A stretch of 27,500 bases of DNA, taken from contig JAQGDQ010001652.1 of the NCBI GenBank assembly GCA_030141605.1, positions 1 through 27,500 of the forward strand, read 5' to 3'. The notes under the pieces are model-generated. The model ran no database searches, had not been told where the DNA came from, and saw only the letters and a program-made list of their open reading frames with translations. How positions within the stretch are numbered: the first letter of the stretch is position 1; every line of letters starts with the position of its first letter. Below are positions 1-8,330 of this stretch, in pieces. A program made the position numbers and the translations under genes. Source of the stretch: Tubiluchus corallicola (lineage: Eukaryota; Priapulida; Priapulimorpha; Priapulimorphida; Tubiluchidae).

Positions 1-976
1 GAATCAGTGTAAAAATTAGTTAGATATTACAAGATTAAGAGATGGGGATAAAACCCTGTGAAAGAAAACATTAATTAGTCGGGTGAGATGGTAAAGAAAA
101 AACCTTACCAAGCAGCTCCAAGTGTTGCTGAACTTGCTGATCATTTAAGTAAACTATACTCATTACACACGAAGTAGACTCAGTGATTTGGCACAGAGCA
201 ACAATTTGCCATACTACCCATGCCGAAAAGAAAAAATGTGGAAAAAGTCGGGACTGTGCATGGATTTGAACTAGAAACCTTTGCGTGACAAGTCTTGACT
301 ACAATGAGAAAGGTCGATGGTTAGTTATCGTGGTGTTAAAATTGATTATTACATTACTATGTGTGTGTGTTTGCATAGCAAAATCGTCCATAAGTCGGCA
401 CTTAAGCTTTTCTAGTTATTCACATATCCTGAATCTCCATTTCACGAGGATCATTTTGATACCAAGTTCATCACTCTATGTTATTTCTAAGCTGAGGTAA
501 TCCACGTTGAAGTTGAGGTGCAGGCTACGCACTGTAAAACATAATTTTGAGAAAATCGCTGTTAAAGTCAGCCATTGTTTTTTGTTGCATTTCTACAAAA
601 CACTTAGCAACCACAGGAAAGTTGGTTGCTATGCATGTTGCACGAAAACATTGAAGTTATGCTTAAATCCAGTAGATGGCTCTTCTTGATGAAGATCTGG
701 GCTTGGCAACAGAAAAACCCGAAGCAAAATGACAGCTTCATTGAGCTGCTATTAGAGTTTGAAAATAAAAGATTTTCACAATTGCAATAATAGTTTCTAG
801 CCAGAAAAGTGGGTAAAGAGTTATAAAATTCGATTTTTAGTATTTTCATACACTTTCTTGATAAGTTGATGCTAGACTATAAAACTATATTTAGCGTTGT
901 TTTTTATAAAATATGAAAAATTGACATTTAACGAAATTTTTTGGTGCATTCTACTTTGAAGCATCATAACATAGTT
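1..976. other. Intron sequence, no exon recognised
   Basis: AT-rich sequence upstream of the first visible attractin exon. No stretch with acceptor, coding continuity and donor could be matched to attractin. A 30-codon ATG-to-TAG frame at 88-177 (+) reads protein-like but is short and has no match I recognise. On the minus strand 261-272 resembles a Pol III B box (AGTTCAAATCCA), so a tRNA-derived SINE relic is possible but weakly supported. The other short open frames here look like chance. Confidence 0.5.
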
Positions 977-980
977 TTAA

Positions 981-1425
981 CCCTTTCATACCCGTTGTAT
1001 CCCGTGGGATACGATAATATTTCCTGCCTTTAAAATTAATAAAGTTATTTGATCTGTTGAAAGTTATTTTGATTCAAGCCAATAACAATAGACTAAAAAT
1101 GGTGATAAAATGGCAAACTAGAAAATCTACATAGCATAAAAAACTGCGCAAGGTACAGTACTTTAGAGACGACTTTGTACAGATCAGCATAGCGTGCATA
1201 CTAAATGTCTTAAATACTTTAATAAATTATCAGCAGTTGCAAAATGAAGCACATTTTATGCTTCCATTGAATCCCAATGTATCCCGTAGGATACAGGCTA
1301 TATTTAGCACGCGGGCACAGGTAGAAAAAAAATAATTATTATGTGTAAACAAGATGGACATACTGAACAAAAGTACCAAGCCAAAAAATTGTTTCTTATT
1401 AAAAAATAATTTGGGACTGAAAGGG
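981..1425 (+). mobile_element. piggyBac-like non-autonomous element (MITE), copy 1
   Basis: The element begins CCCTTTCA and ends TGAAAGGG, and both ends are flanked directly by TTAA (977-980 and 1426-1429). TTAA target duplication with CCCTTT-type termini is the hallmark of the piggyBac superfamily. There is no transposase ORF in the 445 bp, so it would depend on an enzyme supplied elsewhere. Next to the left end is a palindrome GTATCCCGTGGGATAC, and a close relative (GTATCCCGTAGGATAC) lies near 1280. A second partial copy in the opposite orientation lies at 4379-4636. Confidence 0.8.
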
Positions 1426-1566
1426 TTAACCATGCCGACTTGTGGACGGTTTTGCTTCGCAAGCAACACGTGTAATATACTTTTTGTTGCTTTAACTTTA
1501 ACTAAATATTTTGTCAAAATGTTTTGAAAATTTTTCTCGTTAATTTCTGCGTTTTTTCAATTTCAG

Positions 1567-1639
1567 GAGGACAAAGACGTGGAGTTTCAGATCAGCTGCT
1601 CTAAGTTGGCACAAGTCAACATAACTTGGAAAGAAGATG
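1567..1639 (+). CDS. ATRN: Attractin, exon A (membrane-proximal ectodomain)
   Basis: First attractin exon in the window; the 5' part of the gene lies upstream. It follows a tttttcaatttcag acceptor and ends at a GTAAAT donor. The 73 nt encode 24 codons plus one base, starting EDKDVEFQISCSK and containing an N-glycosylation sequon (NIT). The frame is fixed by the next exon, which supplies the two bases completing an Asp codon, so this exon starts in phase 0. In attractins this region is the extracellular segment between the EGF/laminin-type repeats and the membrane helix. It is less conserved than the tail, so assignment rests mainly on splice signals, phase and continuity with exon B. An inverted MITE lies 141 bp upstream. 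Confidence 0.75.
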
Positions 1640-1715
1640 GTAAATACGCAAACCTGAATATCATTTTTTTTTAAATTTCCATAGCTATTGGTTAGCAATT
1701 CTTCTGTGTATCTAA

Positions 1716-2277
1716 AGTTATTCAAAAGGCTGTAAAGACAATAACGGCCATCCAATATTGCCGAATTGTAACTGTGGATTTCGATTTGAGTCTGTTAAAC
1801 ACTTTTTGTTGCACTGCACATTGTATCAACAAACTAGGGTTGTTATGTTTGATAAATTAAATGAAATACTTCTGCCTGAAAACCTTAATATAACTGCCTT
1901 AGGAACTAATGATCTGTTGAAGTTGTTATTATTCGGAAAAGATGAATTTAACTATGTTACTAACTGTAAAATATTCCAATGTATACATGACTTTATATTA
2001 CGTACTAAACGCTTCCAGTAGTTTCTATCTGATATAAAATGCATCATTCTTAAATAATCGTACATTAATATTTACTAACCTTCATTTTCTACTAATGTCT
2101 AATGTATCACTGTAGTAAAACTTTAGTATACTAAAGGATACTAAAAACTAAGTATAGTCTATTCTTACTGTAAATGTTTTTGTAAATAGTGTATAAATTC
2201 TGTTGTGGTGAGGATCCTAAATCATGTTGTACAAACTGTCTGATCCAATCCTATAATAAATTATGTTTAAACTAAAG
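1716..2277 (+). mobile_element. 5'-truncated LINE: reverse transcriptase C-terminus and 3' UTR
   Basis: An open frame from 1716 to the TAG at 2019-2021 encodes a C-x-C-x8-H-x4-C zinc-knuckle-like motif (CNCGFRFESVKHFLLHC). It then continues with LLLFGKDEF and ends FILRTKRFQ. This is the layout of the C-terminal tail of many invertebrate non-LTR retrotransposon ORF2 proteins, downstream of the reverse transcriptase domain. No reverse transcriptase or endonuclease motifs remain, so it is a dead, 5'-truncated copy inside the attractin intron. An AT-rich 3' UTR follows, with AATAAA at 2255-2260 and an apparent end near 2277. The truncated frame has no start codon of its own. Clade (L1-, L2/CR1- or Jockey-like) is not resolved. 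Confidence 0.7.
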
Positions 2278-2360
2278 TCATTCAAACTGCTTAGCAAGCC
2301 CTCGTGATTTTCCAACTGCGTGTAAAAATACCCACTTTTTAACGGATCATATATTTGTTT

Positions 2361-2955
2361 TACTACGGCCAAATCGCGTTGAAAACACCAGTTCTCGTCT
2401 GATCACCGAAGTTAAGCAATATAGAGTCTGGTTAGTGCTTGGATGGTTGACCACCTAGGAATACCAGGTGCTGCAGGTTTGCGAGATGCCCACACTGTAT
2501 CTTGACACTAGGCGAAGGAGCTGCACAAGCAGCAGCCAACGGCTAGAGGGCGGAGGAGGTCAAGCAACCCAACGGCCATGTGTAGAGGAGTAAACCTTCC
2601 AAATCAGGAGTGGAGCCCCGAAGGCGGACCAGTGCAGCATGCTCACTGACTCCGGCAGCTCCTGCAGCCAACCCGGTGCCAAATGTATCACTCCGCTTTC
2701 CTTTGGATTACACCAGGGAGGAAAAGAGGGGGTTCCTGTTGTCTGGGCAACTCAGGATCTCCATACACCTTGCCCAGGCGTGCGTCCTGGAGACGTTCAA
2801 GGATCGGACTGCTCAGCCACAGTCGACGCTGCAGCTCCATCAATGTGATCAACAACTGACTCTCTTGGCGCACACTCCATTGTCTTCTGAGACGGAAGGA
2901 TGCCAACAAGACCAACAATATTTGTTTTGGAAACGCAATAAACACACAAACTTTC
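2361..2955 (+). mobile_element. 5S rRNA-headed SINE-like retroposon
   Basis: Positions 2361-2480 align along their length with eukaryotic 5S rRNA: TACGGCC near the start, CTCGTCTGATCACCGAAG, TTAAGC, GGTTAGTGCTTGGATGG, and GGAATACCAGGTGCTGCAGG. The internal promoter regions are therefore largely present but diverged (for example GGTTGACCACC in box C). No TTTT Pol III terminator follows the 5S part. The first is at 2935-2938, after a GC-rich ~455-bp body that contrasts with the AT-rich surroundings, and AATAAA lies at 2938-2943. This fits a 5S-derived SINE (SINE3 class) better than a 5S gene. The body is not recognised as a named family, and a 5S pseudogene next to an unrelated repeat remains possible. 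Confidence 0.6.
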
Positions 2956-3059
2956 TACCATTTTGTAGAACTTCTTTTCAAGTTTCACAAATTCCGCTAT
3001 AGTTTTGTTTATAATGGAAATTGCTACCAGGTGCACGGTAGTCTAAATTATAGGCAGAA

Positions 3060-3444
3060 AGTCAAATTTGCGAAAACTGACCCGTACACTTGTATCTCAG
3101 TTTGCCGGACAAAAGCGGGGAGATGTGGGTCCGAATGTGCCAATTGTCTGCATTCCACGTGAATCTGATCATCATCATCATTTTACTTTTCATTGTCATT
3201 TCTTTGCTTTTTCTATCACCGTTGTATTTCATTCTCCTTATATATTTTATTTCGCGCATTCTGCATTTTTTCTTTCCCTTCCGCCTTTACAAGTTCATCT
3301 GCAAGGCCTGAGCCGATTTCCGAATATCTTGGAAATTTTAAATTTTGTTTTGTTTCATTGTAGGAAATGTGTGTATTGTAATATATCATGTATGTGACAT
3401 TGTACATAATGTCACAGCATTTTGGAAAATAAACTAAACTAAAT
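3060..3444 (+). mobile_element. Possible retroposon 3' end with AATAAACTAAACTAAA tail
   Basis: The tract ends in AATAAA (3428-3433) followed by short TAAAC/TAAAT repeats, as in many non-LTR element tails. Before it is a hairpin at 3394-3415 (GTGACATT, six-base loop, AATGTCAC), a structure common in LINE 3' ends. The first part (3088-3149) is diverged but clearly similar to 4819-4880. Coding content was not recognised. The stretch might be two elements side by side. Confidence 0.35.
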
Positions 3445-4038
3445 TGAACACATCTTGATAATCTTATTAGATATATTGTCGTTGAAAGGAAGAAAGGATG
3501 ATTTTTCATAAACCACCCCAAGTATTCACTTTAACACAATTAATACTGAAAAATCATTTCTGATAGTTAAACAAAGATTAAAAACTTAATTAATGGTGAA
3601 CGAGCCCAATTATTGATGACATCACAAACTAACATAATTTTCAACACAAACATATTCCACGAGCGTGTTCCAAGTGTTTGCGAAAGTGCAAATTGAAGGA
3701 CAGTGCTACTGTAAGATATTCAGTGTGTTGTACTAAAACTAGGCAAGTTTTAAGATAAAAATTCAAATTTCAAATTTACCGCTGTGCTTACGCATGAACA
3801 TGTGTAGTACGTCACAAACTAACACATCTGAATAGAGAGGTACTGCACCCACCTGTTTTTTGCGCAATGCATTTCTGAAATGCAGGCGCTATTGCACGTC
3901 TAACTAGCATATGGTGAATGCATGTAACAGTGAAGAACTAGTGGTGCAAATGCGAAATTGTGTTTAAGATTGGGTCCAGTTATGCTTTAATTTTACCTAT
4001 CATTAATAATCGAAATTAACAACCGATTTCTCCTACAG
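3445..4038. other. Intron sequence, no gene seen
   Basis: Unremarkable AT-rich intron leading to the acceptor of exon B (ttctcctacag). It contains a repeated phrase (ACATCACAAACTAACA near 3620, ACGTCACAAACTAACACA near 3810) and a small GCATTTCTGAAATGC palindrome near 3870, both possibly from an old element. Confidence 0.5.
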
Positions 4039-4184
4039 ATGGCTTTGAAGGAGAGACGCCCGTGTTCAGTATCGAATGTTCGGAGTTCAAGACGAAGTTC
4101 TCGCGACACATTTACACATTTGGAGAGAAGAATTTCACTTTTTACGTCTACGTTTCTAACTTTAAGACTCCGTTTTGGTTAAAG
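4039..4184 (+). CDS. ATRN: Attractin, exon B (juxtamembrane ectodomain)
   Basis: The 146-nt exon lies between acceptor ttctcctacag and donor GTGCGT. It completes an Asp codon with exon A, then reads 48 codons ending in phase 0. The segment NFTFYVYVSNF corresponds to the strongly conserved juxtamembrane block of vertebrate attractin and attractin-like 1 (TTFYVYVSNF). This is the key evidence for the gene's identity. The NFT triplet is a potential N-glycosylation site, and one cysteine (IECSEF) is present. Exons A and B together are 219 nt, exactly 73 codons, with phase 0 on both sides, so skipping the pair would keep the frame. The second inverted MITE lies 194 bp downstream. Confidence 0.9.
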
Positions 4185-4378
4185 GTGCGTAGTTTATGCG
4201 TAAATAAACCATTTTTTGATCAGTTCTTGCTGTCGTGTTGAGTGAAAGCTGTTCTTTGGGTAGTTTTAGCCCGTAGAATAATTTCGTCCTGTTAGATAAG
4301 TAATTAAGATCAACTGCCATTGGCTTCCCACCCTTCCCGGGTCGCCGGTTCAGTTCTTGACTGAGTCATATCAAACAT

Positions 4379-4636
4379 TTTAAAGTATTTAACACATTTA
4401 GTATGCACGCCATGCTGATCTGTACAATGTCGTCTCTAAAGTACTGTACCTTGCACAGTTTTTTATGCTATGTAGATTTTCTAGTTTGCCATTTTATCAC
4501 CATTTTTAGTCTATTGTTATTGGCTTAAATCAAAATAACTATTAACAGATCAACTAACTGTCAGTTTTAAAATTTTACTAATTTTAAAGGCAGAAAATAT
4601 TCTCGTATCCCACGGGATACAACGGGTATGAAAGGG
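4379..4636 (-). mobile_element. piggyBac-like MITE, copy 2 (truncated, inverted)
   Basis: The reverse complement of this stretch follows the left part of copy 1 (about 981-1222) almost base for base. This includes the CCCTTTCATACCCG terminus, the GTATCCCGTGGGATAC palindrome and the adjoining TTAA (4637-4640 here). By eye identity is above 90 percent apart from one insertion of about 16 bp. The half containing the other terminus is missing. The right edge sits 81 bp before the exon C acceptor. Confidence 0.8.
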
Positions 4637-4720
4637 TTAACAGAGAAACTCAGTACAGTAAGGTACTTGAGGTTTACTCACATGTGCTGGAAATGCATTT
4701 AATGTTTTTCTATTTTGCAG

Positions 4721-4779
4721 ATTGCATTCTCTCAGAACAATCCTATAGATCTACTGCAATTTTTTGTAACATTTTTTGG
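4721..4779 (+). CDS. ATRN: Attractin, exon C (start of transmembrane helix)
   Basis: The 59-nt exon follows tctattttgcag and ends at donor GTGAGT. It encodes 19 residues, IAFSQNNPIDLLQFFVTFF, plus two bases of a Gly codon finished by exon D. The sequence IAFSQ...QFFVTFF is nearly identical to the same block in vertebrate attractins, where it leads from the ectodomain into the membrane. The helix starts at about residue 84 of the 239 encoded in the window. The donor was set by the need for GG plus A to keep the following CFLSLLL frame. The last 60 bp of upstream intron have no repeats. Confidence 0.93.
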
Positions 4780-4815
4780 GTGAGTAACAAAATTTCTTTC
4801 ACGAAAAGAAACAAA

Positions 4816-5161
4816 CTGCGCTCATATCTCGGTTTGCTGTACAAACATGCGAGACGTCGGTCCAAATTTGCCGATTGTCCTAATTATACTAAGCTAATAC
4901 AGAAGGCTCTGTATATTACAGTAATGTAGAATCAGTTGCGTAATTGTTTCAAAAACATTTAGTACAGGCCTGACATACAAGCTACATACGTATCGTTACA
5001 CGCTGCTTGGTTGCACTGAGGTAATGATGTAATCAAAGTGGCGGCCCATCAACTAGCGGACAGCTTCCAAAATAACAGACCGTGTCCGTGGTATGCGGGA
5101 CTTTATATGATGTCCGATTCTTATGAAAGTTAGGTCCGGTGAATCAAGATATGAGCGTACA
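4816..5161. mobile_element. Possible terminal-inverted-repeat element
   Basis: The left edge (CTGCGCTCATATCTCGGTTTG) and right edge are imperfect inverted repeats, sharing CGCTCATATCT and flanking positions. Both edges are also rich in TCCGGT/TCGGTCC phrases typical of pogo/Tigger-type termini. No clear target duplication and no transposase were seen. The left edge resembles 3088-3149. The exact boundaries are uncertain. Confidence 0.35.
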
Positions 5162-5630
5162 TTCAAATTGGTTTAGTTCGGATCTGCATAATTCGGATTT
5201 TTCAACAATTATTTTATGTCACATGTTAGTCAGAGTTTACTGCGATCCTGTGATGTATGTTGTTTCCACTGGAAAAGTAAAACTCTTCTCATTAAAGGAA
5301 AGGAACGCAAAGATTTGAAGGAAAGGCCAAGCTGTCTAGGAAGCTAGACTTATTTCGATGTTCGCGAAAAATGTTAGAAACGTTTAGTAATAAGTGTGAT
5401 AAGCGACTCGTGTAATTAGTAAAACCAGTTTAAAATCATGATCATTTCACGCTTGGCTGCTCTCATTTTGAACGTCCATTCTTCCACCAGTGATGTCATT
5501 CATCAGCTGAAGGAAAGCAGCTCGACATCAATTTCTGTAAAACGTATAATAAGTTTTCTGCAGAAAATCAAATGGGTAATTTTGTATTATTTTTGCACGA
5601 ACATTTGGTAAGCTGCAGAAATTTGAAAAA
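5162..5630. other. Intron sequence, no gene seen
   Basis: Intron between exons C and D, before the 51-bp array. No coding match, RNA gene or clear repeat was found. Confidence 0.5.
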
Positions 5631-6499
5631 CACGGAAAGCCGCACTGCGCACACAAAGTTTACCAGTCATCAGTGTGCGGTCACGGAAAGCCGCACTATG
5701 CGCACAAAGTTCACCAGTCATCAGTGTGCGGTCACGGAAAGCCGCACTGCGCGCACAAAGTTCACCAGTCATCAGTGTGCGGTCGCAGAAAGCCGCACTG
5801 CGCGCACAAAGTTCACCATTCATCAGTGTGCAGTCACGGAAAGCCGCACTGCGCGCACAAAGTTCACCATTCATCAGTGTGCAGTCACGGAAAGCCGCAC
5901 TGCGCGCACAAAGTTCACCAGTCATCAGTGTGCGGTCACGGAAAGCCGCACTACGCACACAAAGTTCACCAGTCATTAGTGTGCAGTCACGGAAAGCCGC
6001 ACTGCGTGCACAAAGTTCACCAGTCATCAGTGTGCGGTCACGGAAAGCCGCACTGCGCGCACAAAGTTCACCAGTCATCAGTGTGCGGTCACAGAAAGCC
6101 GTACTGCGCGCACAAAGTTCACCAGTCATCAGTGTGCGGTCACAGAAAGCCGCACTGCGCGCACAAAGTTCACCAGTCATCAGTGTGCGGTCACGGAAAG
6201 CCGCACTGCGCACACAAAGTTCACCAGTCATCAGTGTGCGGTCACGGAAAGCTGCACTGCGTGCTCAAAGTTCACCAGTCATCAGTGTGCGGTCACGGAA
6301 GGCCGCACTGCGCGCACAAAGTTCACCAGTCATCAGTGTGCAGTCACGGAAAGCCGTACTGCGCGCACAAAGTTCACCAGTCATCAGTGTGCGTTCACGG
6401 AAGGCCGCACTGCGCGCACAAAGTTCACCAGTCATCAGTGTGCGGTCACGGAAAGCCGCACTGCGCACACAAAGTTCACCAGTCATCAGTGTGCAGTCA
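5631..6499 (+). repeat. 51-bp minisatellite, about 17 copies, CpG-rich
   Basis: Seventeen near-identical 51-bp units, each built around GGAAAGCCGCACTGCGCGCA, AAAGTTCACCAGTCATCAG and TGTGCGGTCAC. A unit typically holds five CpG dinucleotides, so the array is a GC- and CpG-rich island in an AT-rich intron. CCGCACTG and CAGTGTGCGG within a unit are imperfectly complementary and could form a hairpin. Because 51 is divisible by three, several frames on both strands stay open (282 and 358 codons forward, 214 reverse). These are by-products of the period and are not annotated as genes. The array lies in the intron before the transmembrane exon. Confidence 0.97.
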
Positions 6500-6654
6500 T
6501 GTGCTAAATGCAATGTGCTAAATGACTTATCTTTTCCTTTAATAGCTTCCGTTTCACGGGGCGCAAGCAAAGTTTGTCTCGCAGATAGTAGACGCTCAAG
6601 CCGTGAATGTTTTTCATTCATTATTCATTATTCATTATTCATTTTTTCTTTCAG

Positions 6655-6733
6655 ATGTTTTTTGTCATTGCTTCTCATAGCTGCTATTATCTGGAAAATT
6701 AAGCAGAAATACGATGTCTACCGGAGGAGACAG
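6655..6733 (+). CDS. ATRN: Attractin, exon D (transmembrane helix and basic stop-transfer)
   Basis: The 79-nt exon lies after a pyrimidine-rich acceptor (attttttctttcag) that is itself preceded by a short TTCATTA repeat. It encodes CFLSLLLIAAIIWKIKQKYD then VYRRRQ. Together with exon C it forms a hydrophobic helix (about residues 84-106 of the window's 239) followed by a strongly basic cytosolic flank, as in a type I membrane protein. Vertebrate attractins have CFLSLLLVAAVVWKIKQ here, so identity is very high. It starts in phase 2 (one base completing Gly) and ends in phase 0 at donor GTAGGG. The 57-bp array begins only 9 bp past the exon end, so the donor sits almost against a satellite. Confidence 0.95.
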
Positions 6734-6742
6734 GTAGGGAAG

Positions 6743-7696
6743 ACCTGTTAGAAATGCACCTCTTTAGCTAGTGCTAACACTGGCGCTGCTAATTTGGTTA
6801 CCTGTTAGAAATGCACCTCTTTAGCTAGTGTTAACACTGGCACTGCTAATTTGGTTACCTGTTAAAAATGCACCTCTTTAGCTAGTGCTAACACTGGCAC
6901 TGCTAATTTGGTTACCTGTTAGAAATGCACCTCTTTAGCTAGTGCTAACACTGGCGCTGCTAATTTGGTTACCTGTTAGAAATGCACCTCTTTAGCTAGT
7001 GTTAACACCGCTGCTAATTTGGTTACCTGTTAAAAATGCACCTCTTTAGCTAGTGCTAACGCCGGCACTGCCAATTTGGTTACCTGTTAAAAATGCACCT
7101 CTTTAGCTAGTACTAACACTGGCACTGCTAATTTGGTTACCTGTTAAAAATGCACCTCTTTAGCTAGTACTAACACTGGCACTGCTAATTTGGTTACCTG
7201 TTAAAAATGCACCTCTTTAGCTAGAGCTAACACTGACGCTGCTAATTTGGTTACCTGTTAAAAATGCACCTCTTTAGCTAGTGCTAACGCCGGCACTGCC
7301 AATTTGGTTACCTGTTAAAAATGCACCTCTTTAGCTAGTACTAACACTGGCACTGCTAATTTGGTTACCTGTTAAAAATGCACCTCTTTAGCTAGTACTA
7401 ACACTGGCACTGCTAATTTGGTTACCTGTTAAAAATGCACCTCTTTAGCTAGAGCTAACACTGACGCTGCTAATTTGGTTACCTGTTAAAAATGCACCTC
7501 TTTAGCTAGTGCTAACGCCGGCACTGCCAATTTGGTTACCTGTTAAAAATGCACCTCTTTAGCTAGTACTAACACTGGCACTGCTAATTTGGTTACCTGT
7601 TAAAAATGCACCTCTTTAGCTAGTACTAACACTGGCACTGCTAATTTGGTTACCTGTTAAAAATGCACCTCTTTAGCTAGTGCTAACACTGGCGCT
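6743..7696 (+). repeat. 57-bp minisatellite, about 16.8 copies, with 228-bp higher-order repeat
   Basis: Units start ACCTGTTA(A/G)AAATGCACC, contain TCTTTAGCTAGTGCTAACAC, and end AATTTGGTT. One unit is 54 bp. From about 7025 the units cycle through four variants (GCTAACGCCGG, TACTAACACTGG twice, AGAGCTAACACTGACG). The GCCGG variant recurs at 7061, 7289 and 7517, exactly 228 bp apart. This shows amplification of four-unit blocks. The array lies directly after the exon D donor. Confidence 0.97.
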
Positions 7697-7768
7697 ATTA
7701 CTTTTTTCACAAGCTAACAAATAATTTTGAGAGTTAAGCGGGGTGTATGATTTTTGACTGAACATGCT

Positions 7769-8096
7769 GTACACATAGCGTGCAAAAGTGTCGATCTTGA
7801 TTTTCTCAACAATTGTCGTAGTACTAAAAGTGTGTACACATAGAATGCAAAAGTGTCGATCTTGATTTTTCTCAACAATTGTCGTAGTACTAAAAGTGTG
7901 TACACATAGCATGCAAAAGTGTCGATCTTGATTTCTCTCAACAATTGTCGTAGCATTAAAAGTGTGTACACATAGCATGCAAAAGTGTCGATCTTGATTT
8001 TTCTCAACAATTGTCGTAGTACTAAAAGTCTGGACACACAGCATGCAAAAGTGTCGATCTTGATTTTCTCAACAATTGTCGCAGTACTAAAAGTGC
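7769..8096 (+). repeat. 65/66-bp minisatellite, 5 copies
   Basis: Five copies of ACACATAGCATGCAAAAGTG, TCGATCTTGATTTTTCTCAA, CAATTGTCGTAGTACTAAAA. The 65/66-bp difference is one T in a run. The array ends within 20 bp of the exon E acceptor (cttttcgcag), so its pyrimidine-poor 3' edge borders the splice signal. Open minus-strand frames of 123 and 144 codons here result from the 66-bp period and are not considered genes. Confidence 0.95.
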
Positions 8097-8114
8097 GTTT
8101 AAAACTTTTCGCAG

Positions 8115-8270
8115 AGGCTGTTTGTGGAAATGGCACAGATGGCGTCACGTCCGTTCGCCATGGTGTCCGTCGAGTTCCAGAGCAAAGCGGGCAAGCAGTT
8201 CACCTGCTCCAATTCTTCCAGTCATCAGATAGTCAGCTATACCGATTCACTGCCACGGTCACGAGTGAAA
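8115..8270 (+). CDS. ATRN: Attractin, exon E (cytosolic tail with MASRPFA motif)
   Basis: The 156-nt exon, 52 codons, phase 0 at both ends, lies between acceptor aaaacttttcgcag and donor GTAAGT. It starts RLFVEMAQ and carries MASRPFA at 8139-8159, the most conserved motif of attractin, attractin-like 1 and MEGF8 tails. From published work on MEGF8 and the attractins, this motif is needed to recruit the E3 ubiquitin ligases MGRN1/RNF157, so the protein probably acts in membrane-tethered receptor ubiquitination. The C-terminal half is Ser-rich with no obvious domain. In vertebrates a different linker occupies that position, so this half looks lineage-specific. Confidence 0.95.
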
Positions 8271-8280
8271 GTAAGTAAGC

Positions 8281-8330
8281 ATGGCTGCCTGGGAAGCAGA
8301 GGGTTTGGGTTCGAATCCCAATGTAGGTGC
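8281..8330 (+). other. tRNA-like T-arm remnant in intron
   Basis: TTGGG (8305-8309), TTCGAAT (8310-8316) and CCCAA (8317-8321) form a perfect five-pair T arm with a canonical Pol III B box (GGTTCGAATCC). The rest of a tRNA cloverleaf and a convincing A box could not be drawn. It is best read as the head of a decayed tRNA-derived SINE. It starts only about 30 bp after the exon E donor. Confidence 0.35.

Noticed and set aside
88-177. Small 30-codon frame (MVKKKPYQAAPSVAELADHL...) as an exon or peptide gene
   Set aside because: Amino-acid composition is protein-like, but it is short, lacks splice sites consistent with attractin, and has no match I recognise; left as unresolved.
2361-2480. Functional 5S rRNA gene
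   Set aside because: Several substitutions at conserved positions, no T-run terminator after position ~120, and continuation into a GC-rich body favour a 5S-derived retroposon or pseudogene.
2610-3036. Overlapping open frames of 60-130 codons on both strands within the 5S-headed element
   Set aside because: The element is GC-rich and so poor in stop codons; no frame shows a recognisable protein and frames on both strands are similar in length.
5631-6499. CRISPR-like array (regular repeats)
   Set aside because: Whole units repeat without unique spacers, in an animal intron; this is a minisatellite.
5587-6751. Long open frames of 214, 282 and 358 codons on both strands over the 51-bp array
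   Set aside because: The period is a multiple of three, so one stop-free unit keeps every copy open. No start context, splice evidence or known domain; all are by-products of the satellite.
7673-8148. Minus-strand frames of 123 and 144 codons with 22-residue repeats
   Set aside because: Explained by the 66-bp period of the tandem array in the attractin intron; opposite strand to the gene and no family match.
8281-8330. Intact tRNA gene
   Set aside because: Only the T arm is convincing; no acceptor stem, D arm or anticodon arm can be completed.
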